From assembly GCA_946122785.1 (NCBI GenBank), contig CAMGYJ010000004.1, forward strand, positions 54,878,679 through 54,942,678: a stretch of 64,000 bases of DNA, in the 5' to 3' direction. The position numbers were made by a program, and so were the translations under genes. This stretch comes from Linum tenue. Lineage: Eukaryota > Streptophyta > Magnoliopsida > Malpighiales > Linaceae. The notes under the pieces are model-generated. The model had not been told where the DNA came from. It saw only the letters and a list, made by a program, of their open reading frames with translations, and did no database searches. Each line of letters starts with the position of its first letter. Position 1 is the first letter of the stretch. Below are positions 45,828 to 56,499 of this stretch, piece after piece.

Positions 45828-48665
45828 TCAGAGGGGTGCAGGAACAGGTGCCTCCAAGAGCGGATCCAGATCGCTCTTGAGGTACAGCTTCAGGTGGTGG
45901 CCATGCACCCGACGAGTGCAACCACCAGCATTGGTCAGCTCAACCTGGCCATCCGGCAAGATGCAGGCGAGTGAGTACTCGGATGGCCAGGGTGGTCTTG
46001 ATGCAGGAGGTGGGACCAGCTCATAGTGGTCTCCATCTTTCTTCCGAGTAGGCTTAGCCACCTGCTGCTTCGTCCGCCACTCCTCCTTGATCTTTTTGTT
46101 CGGAGGCGAGGCTAGATGGAGTGGCGGCGAAGGAGTGAGAGGAGGGTCCTGCAAAATGGGAGATGCAGACGGATACACGACAGGCTCGTGTACCTGGTCA
46201 GAAATAGCATGCACAGGTGTGACAACAATCATAGCACAGTGATCGAATTCAGTCACAGAAAAAGTAGCTTGTTCATTCCCAGCATGCAGGATCAGTTTAC
46301 CATCATGCACATCAATAAGTGCCTTGGCGGTGGCAAGAAATGGTCTACCCAGAATCAAAGGCACATCCACATCCTCATTTATGTCCAGAATAACAAAGTC
46401 AACAGGATATGTGAATGCAGCTACATTAACAAGCAGATCCTCTATGATACCCCTAGGATGCACAATGGAACGGTCAGCTAGCTGAATGCTGATCCTAGTA
46501 GGGCTAAGTTCACCTAAGTCTAGCTTCTTAAACAACTTATAGGGCATGACATTTATGCTAGCGCCTAGGTCCGCCAAGGACTTGCCTACATGCATGCTGC
46601 CAATAGTAAGAGGGATAGTAAAACTCCCTGGGTCCTTGTGCTTTTCGGGCAGCTTGTTCTGCAGGATAGCAGAACACTCCTCGCTTAGCAGCACTGTCGA
46701 GAGATCCCCAAGTTTCTTCTTGTTAGTGAGGAGATCTTTCATGAACTTTGCGTACTTGGGCATCTTCGACAGTGCCTCCACAAACGGTATGATGATGTTG
46801 AGCTGCTTCAACATTGCCATAAACTTGGCAAACTCAGTATCCAGCTTGTCTTTGTGTAGGCGAGTGGGGAAGGGAAGCTGGGGCACATGCTCCTTAACCA
46901 CTGGTTGTGGCTTGGGAGCAGGGGCTTCCTTCTCCACCCGCACTTCTACATCGTCGGCTGGAAGTGCTGAAGCATGTAGTGGTTCCTCCTGCCTGGCCAG
47001 GGCAGGATCAGCGGAGATGGTCTTGCTGCTCCTGGTAAAAATGGCATCCAGCTGCTGGTGCGGCTCCCGTGGATTGGGGATGGTGGTGGCAGGTAGAGTC
47101 CCCGGGGCCCGGGTAGTAATTTGGCGAGCTATGGCACCAACCTGGTTCTGTAAATCTTGCAAAATGGCCTCCTGGTTCCTCAGGCCTGCCTCCAGTGAGG
47201 TTATGTTCTGGTCCACCCTCGTGAAATTCGCCTGGCTGGTGGTCATGAATGTCGCTAGAATGTTTTTCAGCTCCGTAATCTGATTATCCGGAGCCGGAGC
47301 TGCTGCTGGCTCAGCATACTGACGCTGAGGCTGGTGCAGAGGAACTGGCCCCTGCCTAGTCTGGAAAGGCTGCCTCTGCTGAAAACCACCTGCTGGTGCT
47401 GGGAAACCAGGTGGTTTAGTGGTGTTACTACCCCAAGCGAAGTTGGGATGCTGGCGCCACCCCTCATTGTATGTGTTACTGTATGGATCGAGGCGTCGAG
47501 CATTGGCGATGAAGGCCAACTGTTCTTGGGGAGTAGAGGACTCCCGCATAGCCTGGCAGTCCTCCACTAGATGGTTCGGGCTCTCACACCACTGACATTG
47601 AGCTACTGGAGTTATAGCCGCACCTCTGCCCGGAATAAGACAGTTGGGCTGCTTCAATATCTGCACTAACTCGGCTACCTGTTGCTCGAGCCCGGACCTG
47701 GCTTCCATGGCGTGCACACCACGGTCCCGGGGATTTCTGCCTCTGCTGCTCTGCCCCTAGGAATGATCTCTGGCAACCAAGGTACTGATCATCTGGTTCA
47801 GTTCGGGTGGAGTCTTAGTGAGAATATCCCCTCCTGGGCATAGAGACTCAATCACCCTCTGGCTGTCCGGAGAGAGAGCACTGTAGAAGTTCCCCACTGT
47901 GAATGCATCACTGAAGCCATGATGGGGACACTGCCAGAAATATCCCATGTACCGCTCCCATGCATCACGAAGTGACTCGTCTGGCTCTTGGCGGAAGTGA
48001 GTGATCAACCGCTGAATCTCTGTGGTCTTCGATGCTGGATAGTACCTGTGCACGAACTTGTCTGCCAAATCGTCCCAAGAGGCAAGAAGTGATGGACAAT
48101 GGGGGCTGGGTCTCCAACCACCTCTTAGCATTCCCCGCCAGAGAATGGGGGAAGAGGTGAAGGCGGATTGCGTCATCAGGGACACCGTTTAGCTTGAACC
48201 CGTTCGTCAGCTGCAGAAAACGGGAAAGATGCACCCTTGCCTCCTCATCCTTCAAGCCATGGAACTGGATAGAGGATGTAATGAGTTGAATCCAGCATGG
48301 CTTTATCTCGAAGTTGTTTGCTGGAATGGGCGGATAGAGGATGACCGGGCGGATGTCAGCAATCCGTGGAGTGTAGTAGTACTCCAAGGTGGGACTCGGT
48401 GGTGGTGGATGATGATGAACCCCATCTGCCTGGGGTATGGGTTTGTTCACCAAGATCTGATTCACCGGGGGAACCTAGAGAGGATTCCCCGGGGGTGGGT
48501 TGTGTTCGCTTCCATCTCGTACTCGTCCTCGGACTCGCTGCTCAAATGGCCGTCTATGCGCTCTTCTGTAGCCAGTCTAGCTTGCTGTTGTCTCCTAAGT
48601 TGGCGGCAGGTGCGTTCAAGCTCTGGATCCAACGGCAGTAAACCTCCCGACTGGCTACGGGTCAT
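45828..48665 (-). pseudogene. gag: Athila-like gag-protease with frameshifts and pol deleted
   Basis: The likely ATG is at 48665 (MTRSQSGGLLP). Gag continues in a second frame (PPIPANNFEIKPCWIQLI, FPHSLAGNAKRWL) and a third (SWDDLADKFVHRYYP, DAWERYMGYFWQCPHHG), with shifts near 48460, 48100 and 47740. The long last frame, 47717-45828, has a zinc knuckle (CQWCESPNHLVEDC), a Gln/Pro-rich linker, a coiled-coil segment (NFTRVDQNITSLEAGLRNQ) and an aspartic protease, LADLGASINVMPYKLF followed by LILGRPFLATA. DLGAS in place of D-T/S-G is usual for Athila-type proteases. After the protease comes a basic tail (GGCTRRVHGHHLKLYL) that in complete elements follows integrase. So RT, RNase H and integrase have been removed. 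Frameshifts make it inactive now. Confidence 0.82.
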
Positions 48666-48789
48666 GCACTATCTGCACACACTCAAGCAATGCAAACCCG
48701 TGAAGGCACAAGTGGGAAAGAACAAACAATCAATGTGAAAATGAAAATGCTAAAGTAACAGAAATCACTTTTCTTCAACAACCTAGCCG

Positions 48790-48807
48790 TCCCCGGCAAC
48801 GGCGCCA
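48790..48807 (-). other. Primer binding site, tRNA-Asp type
   Basis: On the element strand TGGCGCCGTTGCCGGGGA lies 6 nt inside the 5' LTR and is complementary to the 3' end of plant tRNA-Asp. This primer is typical of Athila elements. Confidence 0.85.
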
Positions 48808-48813
48808 AAAACT

Positions 48814-50186
48814 TGACTCACTCCTACTATCACTCTAGAAATTGGCCAAGTGTAACCACTTCCTAAAGCATAGTATAGCGGGTTTGGGTTTTAATGTCAA
48901 CCCGGGTCCTAGATTTGATGACTACTCGGTGAATTCTTGTTATCTAGCAGTGAAACTTTAATGCAATTCCAAATTAACAAACAAACAAAGCAAGTTAAAC
49001 GGTTGTTTTCAAGTCGAGAGAGGTCACCCAGATATGGTTCCCCCTAGACTGCAGTTAAGCCGGATTGCAATTTACCAAGTTCAGTTTTCATGAAAGTTAT
49101 ACTGCGGAAGGTTCTTAAACAGTCTGAAGTCTCGACTAAAGGTCTCCAGACCCTCTCAATCTGAGTCTCCAGCGGGCGACTAACCTCCACCGGAGTAAAC
49201 AGATTGAGGCCCTAATGAACCAAACCTCCACTACCGAATTGAATTCGGTACAGAATAACGAATTGGCTCCTCGACTAAAGTCGCCAATTCACTACCTTCA
49301 ATTAAGGGTGCTCTATCAACCTAGGCAGATATTCTCATTCTAGGTTAAAGCAGAAACAACAGGAATTTGATCAGGATTCAAGTCATTCAATCATTCAAGC
49401 CTCAATCAAATATAATCAACTCATAAAATCTGTACTTGGGTTCATACAATCAGACCTAACATACAAATCTAGGGTTCCCCATACCCATATGAATGGGGAA
49501 ACTACTCCATGGAGAGAGAAGCAAAAGCAGATTCAGACGCGGAAATCATACTGTGAAGGATGAGTTTCTGCTCCTGGTTGTCAATCGGCACTTCTCCAAG
49601 CTCAAGCCGGGCTCCAATGGTGATGAAGATCAAGCTATGGCACTTGGGAACTCTGGTTTGTCGCTTTCTCTCTCTAGGAATCGCTCTGTCTCTTTAAAAC
49701 TCCGAACCCTTGATTTTTAGCCTTCTTTTCCTTTAAAAGGTTGCATGTCGCGATACCTGGTTGAAATACCCGGTCGGGTATTTTGGGTCTCGACCGAGTA
49801 TAATTGAAACACGCGTTTTGGGAGCAGAGGAAAATCCCCGGTCTGGCCTAAGAATCCCCGACCGAGGATTTTAGCTTCCTGCCCGGGCCCCCTTCTGTTT
49901 CTCACTGACGCCCAAAGCTTCAAATCCCCGGTCATGGCCATATAATACCCGACCGGGTATTTTTGCTCTCCAACACACTTCAAACCTCACTTGTTCCTTT
50001 CGACGCGAATCTCGTTCCTTCCCCTCGATTCCAATGCCGGGTCCTGAAATATGACATAAACGCACAACCTCGCGTGAAATCGGCTTAAAACACGAGAATC
50101 AACCTCTCAAACGGCTCAAGAATAGGGGTAAAAACAGGTGTAATTATTGGTCTATTGCCCATAAAAAACAAATTATTGGTCTATCA
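48814..50186 (-). repeat. Athila-like 5' LTR
   Basis: Homologous to 43191-44540 with scattered substitutions and indels, plus a 29-bp expansion (15-nt insert and 14-bp duplication) at 50156-50184. Confidence 0.9.
50156..50170 (+). mobile_element. 15-nt micro-insertion with 14-bp TSD in an LTR
   Basis: AATTATTGGTCTAT is present at 50142-50155 and 50171-50184 around the insert TGCCCATAAAAAACA. The sister LTR has the empty site (one copy, about 44525-44538). This directly shows a tiny insertion with target duplication after the element integrated. The A-rich end suggests aborted target-primed reverse transcription. Confidence 0.72.
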
Positions 50187-50285
50187 GCTATCACAAAAGA
50201 TAGTGGTAGGAACATTAAGAGTAACATTTAGATCATGATGAATGTAACGAATACATAATAATTCACATGTTAAGCTAGCCATGGC
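50187..50285 (-). pseudogene. Copia-2 RNase H, middle fragment
   Basis: A short frame (ASLTCELLCIRYIHHDL, then TTIFCDS) of Copia RNase H between the gypsy insertion and the mini-gypsy. Each junction carries the respective 5-bp target duplication. Confidence 0.75.
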
Positions 50286-50555
50286 TGTGGGAAACCCGAC
50301 CACTGGGTAGGGAGAGAGGGCCAACTCGGACAAGAGGGGGGAAGGAGTGGCAAACTTGTGATTTATGTTATTTTCGGTTTACTGCTACTTAAGGATACAA
50401 CTCATTAGTTTTTGGGAATTAAGTAATAATAATCAGAAATTCTCAATCCCTAATCTCTCTTATCTCTCTCTCTTGTTCTTCCCCAATTCTCCAAATCCCT
50501 AAATTCTTCTCTTCCCAATCCCAAAATTCCCAATTGGCATTTCTTGTGTCTTACA
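50286..50555 (+). repeat. Mini-gypsy 5' LTR
   Basis: TGTGGGAAACCC to TTGTGTCTTACA, 270 bp, with a CT-rich second half. Nearly identical to 51223-51492. Confidence 0.9.
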
Positions 50556-50557
50556 TC

Positions 50558-50570
50558 TGGTATCAGAGCC
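50558..50570 (+). other. Mini-gypsy primer binding site
   Basis: TGGTATCAGAGCC, two bases after the 5' LTR, matches the usual initiator tRNA-Met primer site. Confidence 0.85.
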
Positions 50571-50590
50571 TGCGATCGTCGATCCTCCTG

Positions 50591-51247
50591 GGGCAGAAAT
50601 TTCACATATACACCGACCACCAGAGTTTGAAACACCTTTTAGAGCAGAGGGTGTCTACACCGGATCAGCATAAGTGGGTGTCGAAGCTGCTGGGCTACGA
50701 CTATGAGATCCATTACTGACCAGGACCTACTAATGTGGTGGCGGATGGCCTATCGAGGAAACCGGGCAGCGAGGTCCTCACCGCAGTGACAGGGCCAGTT
50801 CCGCAGTTTTGGGATGAGTTGCGGGCGTCCATGGGGACCAGTCAGTATTTGCAGGATTGCCGGGAAATCGCTGTGAGCGACAACCCGAGGCATTATCTGT
50901 TTCGACAGGGACTGGTGACCTTCAAAGGTCGGGTGGTCCTTCCTCCCGGTTCAAATTTGGTCACCTTGGTACTGCAGGAGTTCCATGACTCTCCATTGGG
51001 AGGTCATCCAGGCGCCGAGAGGACCCTTCGCCGGATTAGAGGCCATTTTTACTGGCCCCGGATGGCGCAGGCGGTGAAGGCCTATGTGGAGTCATGTGAT
51101 ACATGCCAGAGGGTGAAGCTGTCTCACCTGCGGCCAGCCGGACTCCTTCAGCCGATGGCGATGCCGGAGCGGGTATGGGAGGACATTAGCATGGACTTCC
51201 TCGTGGGATTACCTCCCTCGGGTATGGGAAACCCGACCACGGGGTAG
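50591..51247 (+). pseudogene. Gypsy RNase H end plus integrase zinc finger
   Basis: One frame with a single internal TGA at 50717. RNase H: FHIYTDHQSLKHLL, WVSKLLGYDYEI, then VVADGLSRKP. Integrase HHCC finger: HDSPLGGHPGAERTLRRI followed by FYWPRM and CDTCQRVK. The core begins WEDISMDFLVGLPPS and then runs into the LTR. This gene order (RNase H then integrase) is Ty3/gypsy, of a chromovirus-like type. All of gag, protease, RT and most of integrase are missing. Confidence 0.85.
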
Positions 51248-51492
51248 GGAGAGAGGGCCGACTTGGCCAAGAGGGGGAAAGGAGTGGCAAACTTGTGATT
51301 TATGTTATTTTTGGTTTACTGCTACTTAAGGATACAGCTCATTAGTTTTTGGGAATTAAGCAATAATAATCAGAAATTCTCAATCCCTAATCTCTCTTCT
51401 CTCTCTCTCTTGTTCTTCCCCAATTCTCCAAATCCCTAAATTCTTCTCTTCCCAATCCCAAAATTCCCAATTGGGATTTCTTGTGTCTTACA
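51223..51492 (+). repeat. Mini-gypsy 3' LTR
   Basis: 270 bp. The first two bases are TA where the other LTR has TG. It abuts integrase coding sequence with no purine tract between. Confidence 0.9.
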
Positions 51493-51497
51493 ATGGC

Positions 51498-52709
51498 CCT
51501 ATATTCTGCCTCAGCAGATGATCTGGAAACAGTTTTCTGTTTCTTTGATCGCCAGCTGATCAAAGAGTTACCTATAAGAACACAAAAACCTGTCATGGAG
51601 GGCCTGGTGTCTAGACAACCAGCTCAGACGCTATCACAAAAAGAATACAATTTAAGGTCAGAAGTAGAAGAGAAGAGCAAACCTTGACCAACTGTACCTT
51701 TGATATAATGAAGAACTCTTTTTGTTGCCTGCATATGATGATCAGTGGGTGCGTGGGTGAACTGGCTTAGCTGGTGGACAGCATAAGCAAGATTTGATCG
51801 AGTGTTGCAGAGATAGAGTACTTGTCTACTAATCTTTTATAAACAGAGGGGTCAGTTAACAAAGTTCCTGAGTTAGCACAAAGCTTTGAAACCTGGGCAA
51901 CAGGTGAATCACAAAGTTCTGCCGCTAGATAACCATAATCAGTTAAAAGATCCAAGGCAAACTTCCTTTGATTCAGAAGAATTCCTTTGGAAGATTTAGA
52001 TATCTCTAAGCCAAGGAAAAATTTAAGTTCACCTAAGTCTTTAATGGTAAAAGCTTGATGCAGTTGAGTTTTCAAATTCTGAATAGCACAAAGATCATTA
52101 CCCGCAAGGATAATGTCATCAACGTATACTAAAGCTATAGTAAAGGAAGAATCAAGTTGTCTAACAAACATAGAAAAATCTGTTTTGGATTGTTTATAAC
52201 CTGCAGATGTAAGAAAGTCAGAAAGTTTGATGTTCCATTAACGACTAGCTTGCTTTAAACCATATAAAGACTTGTTTAGAAGACAAACAAGATTTTTAAA
52301 ACCAGGTGGCACAGTTAGACCAGGAGGTATTTTCATGTATACCTCTTCATCAAGGTCACCGTGTAAGAAAGCTATATTTTCATCAAGCTGATGTAACTAT
52401 GTAAGTACCAGTTATTCATAGCTGCTAATGAAATAACAATCCGCACTGTTGTATGCTTAACAACAGGGGCAAAGGTTTCTAGATAGTCTAAAACTGGGGT
52501 TTGAGTATACCCTTTTGCTATCAAACGAGACTTGAATCTCTCAAGAGATCCATCAGCAAGGTATTTGATTTTAAATACCCACATATTTCCAATAGGAATT
52601 TTGTTCGGTGGAAGTTCCACAATTGTCCAAATTTTAGTTTTATCAAGAGATGCTAACTCAGAATTACAAGCATCAACCCATCTAGGGTCTTTTATTGCTT
52701 CCTTGTATG
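51498..52709 (-). pseudogene. Copia-2 RT and start of RNase H
   Basis: RT begins at the right (IPIGNMWVFKIKYLADGS, FKSRLIAKGYTQ) and reaches TFAPVVKHTTVRIVISLA. A break near 52400-52200 carries a stop and frame changes. The next frame (52171-51767) holds the catalytic YVDDIILAG. RNase H starts further left with [20 protein letters not shown] and is cut at 51497 by the mini-gypsy. Domain order protease-integrase-RT-RNase H proves Copia. Several lesions make it inactive. Confidence 0.82.
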
Positions 52710-53320
52710 CAGTGGCGGATCCAGAAATTTTTTGTACGGGTGTCCCCTTTCAAAAATTTAATTAAATTAATAATTAAATAATACATAAATAATAAAATAT
52801 ACAATTAGTATAAATGTTGACAAAAAGCCACGATGTGTTTTCATATGACAGATAGATTTGGTGTGTACACTGCTCAACAAATCGGTATATCCTACTAGAT
52901 TGCGTATTCAATTTCTAACATTGTTCATGATGTAATTCAAAGTTAAAAAGGCTATTTCAACACTTGCAGTGTAACCATAAAATCAATTCAAATTAGGGTA
53001 CCCCTGGGGATAAGAAATCGCGTTTTCACCATTACATAGTGTTTAAAATAGAACAACAAATGAGTTATAACCTAATGGAGAAGATGTTAAATAATAGGAG
53101 TGTCCTAGATTTGAATAACACAGAGTACCACTTATATTTTTTAATCACGCAAACTACTATCGAGAGTAAGATAATCATTTATTAAAATTTTAGGGGTGTC
53201 CCAGATTACTAATTATACTTTGTTTATCCACACGAAACTACTACCGGGGGTTGAATAATCATGTTCCCAAAATTTAGGGGTGTCCCGGGACACCCCTAAA
53301 GCACCATGTATCCGCCACTG
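52710..53320. mobile_element. hAT element inside Copia-2
   Basis: A 611-bp AT-rich element with termini CAGTGGCGGATCCAG and TGTATCCGCCACTG and an exact 8-bp duplication CTTGTATG (52702-52709 and 53321-53328). The terminal CAGTGGCGGA is a well-known plant hAT end. A phrase AGGGGTGTCCC recurs near the right end. No transposase. Confidence 0.9.
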
Positions 53321-53328
53321 CTTGTATG

Positions 53329-55106
53329 TTCTAGGTTCAATTCACATAGAAGTAGCAAGAATAAGGTTTTTATACTCAGAACTCAGATTGTCATATGTAA
53401 TGACATTTGATAAAGGAAATGCCACAGAATCAGATTCTACTGCACAGACATAGTCATTAAGTCATTTTGGCTTAACCTTAGTCCTAACAGGACGAGCATA
53501 AGCTGGTGGTTCATTGGCCTGAATATGATCAATAATATCTAAGGGTTCTTCTGGAGGAAGTGTAGGTAAGGAAGAAGTATGTTCAGCTGATGTGGAAGAG
53601 TGATTAATATGAGTTAATGTATCAGGAACTAGAATGTTAGAAAAACAGAATTCAAAATCAGGTTGTCCTCAAGGAATCATGTAAGGGAAATACATGTTCA
53701 TGAAAACAGTATCCCTAGAAAAGAAAATGTCATGGGAGATGAGATTATATAGCCTATGGCCTTTAATAGGATGGTGAAATCCTAAGAAAAAACACGGATC
53801 AACTCGTGGTGCAAACTTAGGACGATTGTGTTGGAGGGTGGAAGCATAAACCAAACATCCAAAGACTTTGAGAGTTTTATAGTCTGGTTTGGTTTTGAAT
53901 AAAATCTCATAAGGAGATCTGATTTGCAAAAGAGGAGAGGGGAGTCGATTGATTAAGTAGACTGAATTTAATAAAGAAAAACCCCAAAAGGATATTGGAA
54001 GAGAGGCTTGAAATAATAAAGATCTAGCCGCAGCTATGACGTGTTGGTGTTTCCTCTCAACACGACCATTCTGTTGAGAGGAAGCAACACATGTTAGTAG
54101 GTGAGTTATGCCATGAGATGAATAAAAGGAAGGAATATTGAATTCTTGACCATTATCAGTTCGTATGATTCTAATCTTAGCAGAGAATTGAGTTTTAACA
54201 TGGGAAGGCAGATATAGTAATATTTGCCTAGCTTCACTCTTGTTTTTCATGAGATAAACCCACGTGTGACGAGAAAAGTCATCAACACAAGTCAAAAAAT
54301 ATTTATGACCATCAAGAGTGGGAGACTGATACGGTCCCCAAAGTCTATGTGTAGGAGTTCAAACACAGATTGAGAATGAGAATCACTTGAATGAAATGGT
54401 AAAGGCTTTTGTTTTGCCAAAGGACAAATGGACAATGCAGTTTATTCTTATTAATAGGCTGATATTTGATAGAAGAATCTAGGACAGATAACAAAGGTAA
54501 GCCAGTATGGCCAAGCCTATAATGCCATAAGTCGAAAAGATCCAATGTTGTATTGAAACAAACATTACAGTGGTTGTGAGAGTTGAAAGTGGGAGGAGTT
54601 TGAAGATGATAGAGTCCAGAGACTTGCTTAGCTTTACCAATCGTCTCTAGCGATGAAAGATCCTGTATTAAGCAAGAGTCTGTGTAAAATTTTAAGGAAC
54701 AATTGGAAGTTTTAACTAATTTCGAAACTGAAATTAGATTAAATTTGAATGCGGGGATAAACAAGACATAAAACAATGTCAAAATGGGTGTTAACTAAAT
54801 AGTTCCTATGTGAGAGACCCTAACTCGAACACCATTGGGAAGAGAAACATTCATATTTTCAATGGTTCGATAAGATTGAAACAAGTCTAACACAGAAACT
54901 ACATGATCCGTAGCCCCACTATCAACAATCCAAACTAAAGTGTTCAAATGTGATTGGATAGAGGATAAGATGATACCTGATTCATCAGAGTTGATAATCT
55001 GTGTTGCCACAGATGAAGGAATATAGGGTGAAGTGGAACCCCATGTGGAGAACAACGGAGCAGCTTGCGATGTGGTGGCTTGAGATGTAGTGACCAAGTT
55101 AGCCAT
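53329..55106 (-). pseudogene. Copia-2 protease, HHCC domain and integrase; gag missing
   Basis: A putative ATG at 55106 gives MANLVTTSQ, some 45 low-complexity residues, and then directly the protease WIVDSGATDHV. The capsid and zinc knuckle (some 300 residues) are absent. A stop near 54797 precedes the HHCC segment (LWHYRLGHTGLP), whose last Cys pair is damaged (HCPFVLW). The integrase core (54295-53669) keeps the catalytic residues in RTDNGQEF and NGRVERKHQHV; VDDFSRHTWVYL lies near its left end. The linker beyond is degenerate. Packaging would require gag from another element. Confidence 0.82.
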
Positions 55107-55382
55107 TGATAGATCTAGGTTTTGTGAGAATCGAACGAAAGAAAGATCGATAGAGCTAGGAAAACACGATCGTCGATGTGCAAACTGATCGGAACAGAGA
55201 AATTGAGCGGAAGATGAATGAAACAGGCTGGATCGAACACTCGAGAAAACCTACACAAAGAGGATTAGAACGAGTTGTTCGTTCTCTCTGGGTATTTCGT
55301 CGATGAAAGAAATGAAAAGAAATGTCTAGAAGACTGGAAAAAAATCAAGAAACAGAAACGATATCGTCCCGCTCTGATATCA

Positions 55383-55578
55383 TGTTGATCAGCGGAGAAG
55401 CCATGTGGCATATTGCATTTCACGCGTAAAAAGTTACATTGTTTATTTTACATTAATGTATTTATAACATGAAAGGTAAAGTACTATCTGCTACTTGAAC
55501 TTTAATAAAACTACAGTTTACAATATAATAAACCTATCTATTACATTTAAGTCCTCGTTGTATCCATCTCGGGCAACT
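55383..55578 (-). repeat. Copia-2 5' LTR
   Basis: A 196-bp repeat next to the primer-binding site (TGATATCAGAGC, 55371-55382 reversed). Confidence 0.85.
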
Positions 55579-55644
55579 AATTACAAAAGAGTGAGATTCA
55601 GAGAGCTCCAATTTTTGGACAAAACCACCGAGCAACAAGAGTGA

Positions 55645-55989
55645 TTGTTCTGTCCTGGAGGCATCCGACTGATGTCTGATGGTCTGTTGTGTGTATCAAA
55701 TAGAGTAACGAATCTGGCTCGATCGAGAACACCGTCGCTGCCCTCAAATCCTCAATCCATTCCTGCGGAGTTATTCCATGGTGGCGGAAGTAGAAGAGGC
55801 AAAGGTGATATACTTAAGTCAATCTCCTTGCTAATGCTCCCAGAACGAATGAGAAGGATTATCGAGAAGGATTGCAAAGGATGGAAGAGCGGCACTTTAA
55901 TTCAGCTATTAATTTTGCCGGATCTTGATGCCAGAGACCTAATACGAAGGAGCTGGTCAACAGCAGGACCAGATTCGTGGCGTGCATAG
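55645..55989 (+). other. Unassigned ORF of 114 codons downstream of the interrupted TATA region
   Basis: An open frame with no domain I recognise (internal phrase ILKSISLLMLPERMRRIIEKD). It lies on the same strand as the TATA box at 42704; with Copia-2 excised the two would be about 100-450 bp apart. It could be a gene start, the leader or gag of an older retroelement, or chance. Confidence 0.2.
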
Positions 55990-56499
55990 ACGTCCCGTTT
56001 TGATTTCCCTAGGTTAAGCTATTTTCCAGCGAGATAACGTGCATTGAAATAAATGAATTGCACCTTTGACTTCTTTGGACAACGATTTCTAAGACACGAC
56101 TCACACCTCTTCAAACAAAGTTCGAACGAGGGTGTTTGATTGATGGTTTTTTGGGAATGAAAATATAAATTAAGTTACTCCTACTCCTATGGAGGTTCAA
56201 CAAGAGCTCCAAACTACGACTATGGCTACATTTGCAAAGAAATGAAAAAAAAACTTGATGTGGGCGTCAATTGTGTGGTTTTGGGACCCCTGTCTCTGTC
56301 GACCCCTCCTCCTATTTATAGCCACGAGGAGGTAACCGCTGTAGAAAACCTCTTGTTGTATAACTGTTACCAAGAACCGCTCCCCCTTCTTTGGTAGAAA
56401 ACCGCCTCTTGGATAACTCCCAAAAAAAACCGCTCCCTGCTTCATCGGAGTGGTGGTTACTCCTTCACCCGCCTAGTTACCTCTCTTGGAACCGTCGTG
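55990..56499. other. Spacer, no gene recognised
   Basis: Moderately AT-rich sequence; no domain, RNA gene or element ends were identified. Confidence 0.4.

Larger units (their letters stand above)
43191..50186 (-). mobile_element. Athila-like Ty3/gypsy element lacking pol
   Basis: A 6,996-bp element on the - strand with LTRs 43191-44540 (1,350 bp) and 48814-50186 (1,373 bp) and a target duplication GCTAT (43186-43190 and 50187-50191). The primer site matches tRNA-Asp over 18 nt. The interior has gag and protease, then jumps to a terminal protein tail; RT, RNase H and integrase are missing. The protease form and primer usage fit the Athila branch. It inserted in the RNase H gene of Copia-2. 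Confidence 0.9.
50286..51492 (+). mobile_element. Miniature Ty3/gypsy deletion derivative, 1.2 kb
   Basis: Two 270-bp LTRs (50286-50555 and 51223-51492) enclose 667 bp, with a target duplication ATGGC (50281-50285 and 51493-51497). A Met-tRNA primer site follows the first LTR. The interior jumps from the leader straight to the end of RNase H, includes the integrase zinc finger, and stops a few residues into the integrase core, directly at the second LTR. The 3' polypurine tract is missing and the second LTR begins TA instead of TG. Confidence 0.88.
42757..55578 (-). mobile_element. Copia-2, gag-deleted, host to three younger elements
   Basis: LTRs of 196 bp (42757-42952 and 55383-55578) are flanked by AATTA (42752-42756 and 55579-55583). 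On the element strand a Met-tRNA-like primer site, TGATATCAGAGC (one mismatch to the usual form), follows the 5' LTR. Both LTRs end CAACT on the + strand, where the inverted partner TGTTG predicts CAACA. The interior has protease, integrase, RT and RNase H but almost no gag. It is split by a 7.0-kb gypsy element, a 1.2-kb mini-gypsy and a hAT MITE. Without these it is about 4.0 kb. Confidence 0.88.

Noticed and set aside
44741..45880. Several + strand ORFs (44741, 45446)
   Set aside because: They lie in the 3' non-coding part and antisense gag tail of the Athila-like element and show no domains.
46546..47283. 245-codon + strand ORF
   Set aside because: It is the complement of the gag-protease frame of the Athila-like element; Ser/Leu-rich composition is a shadow effect.
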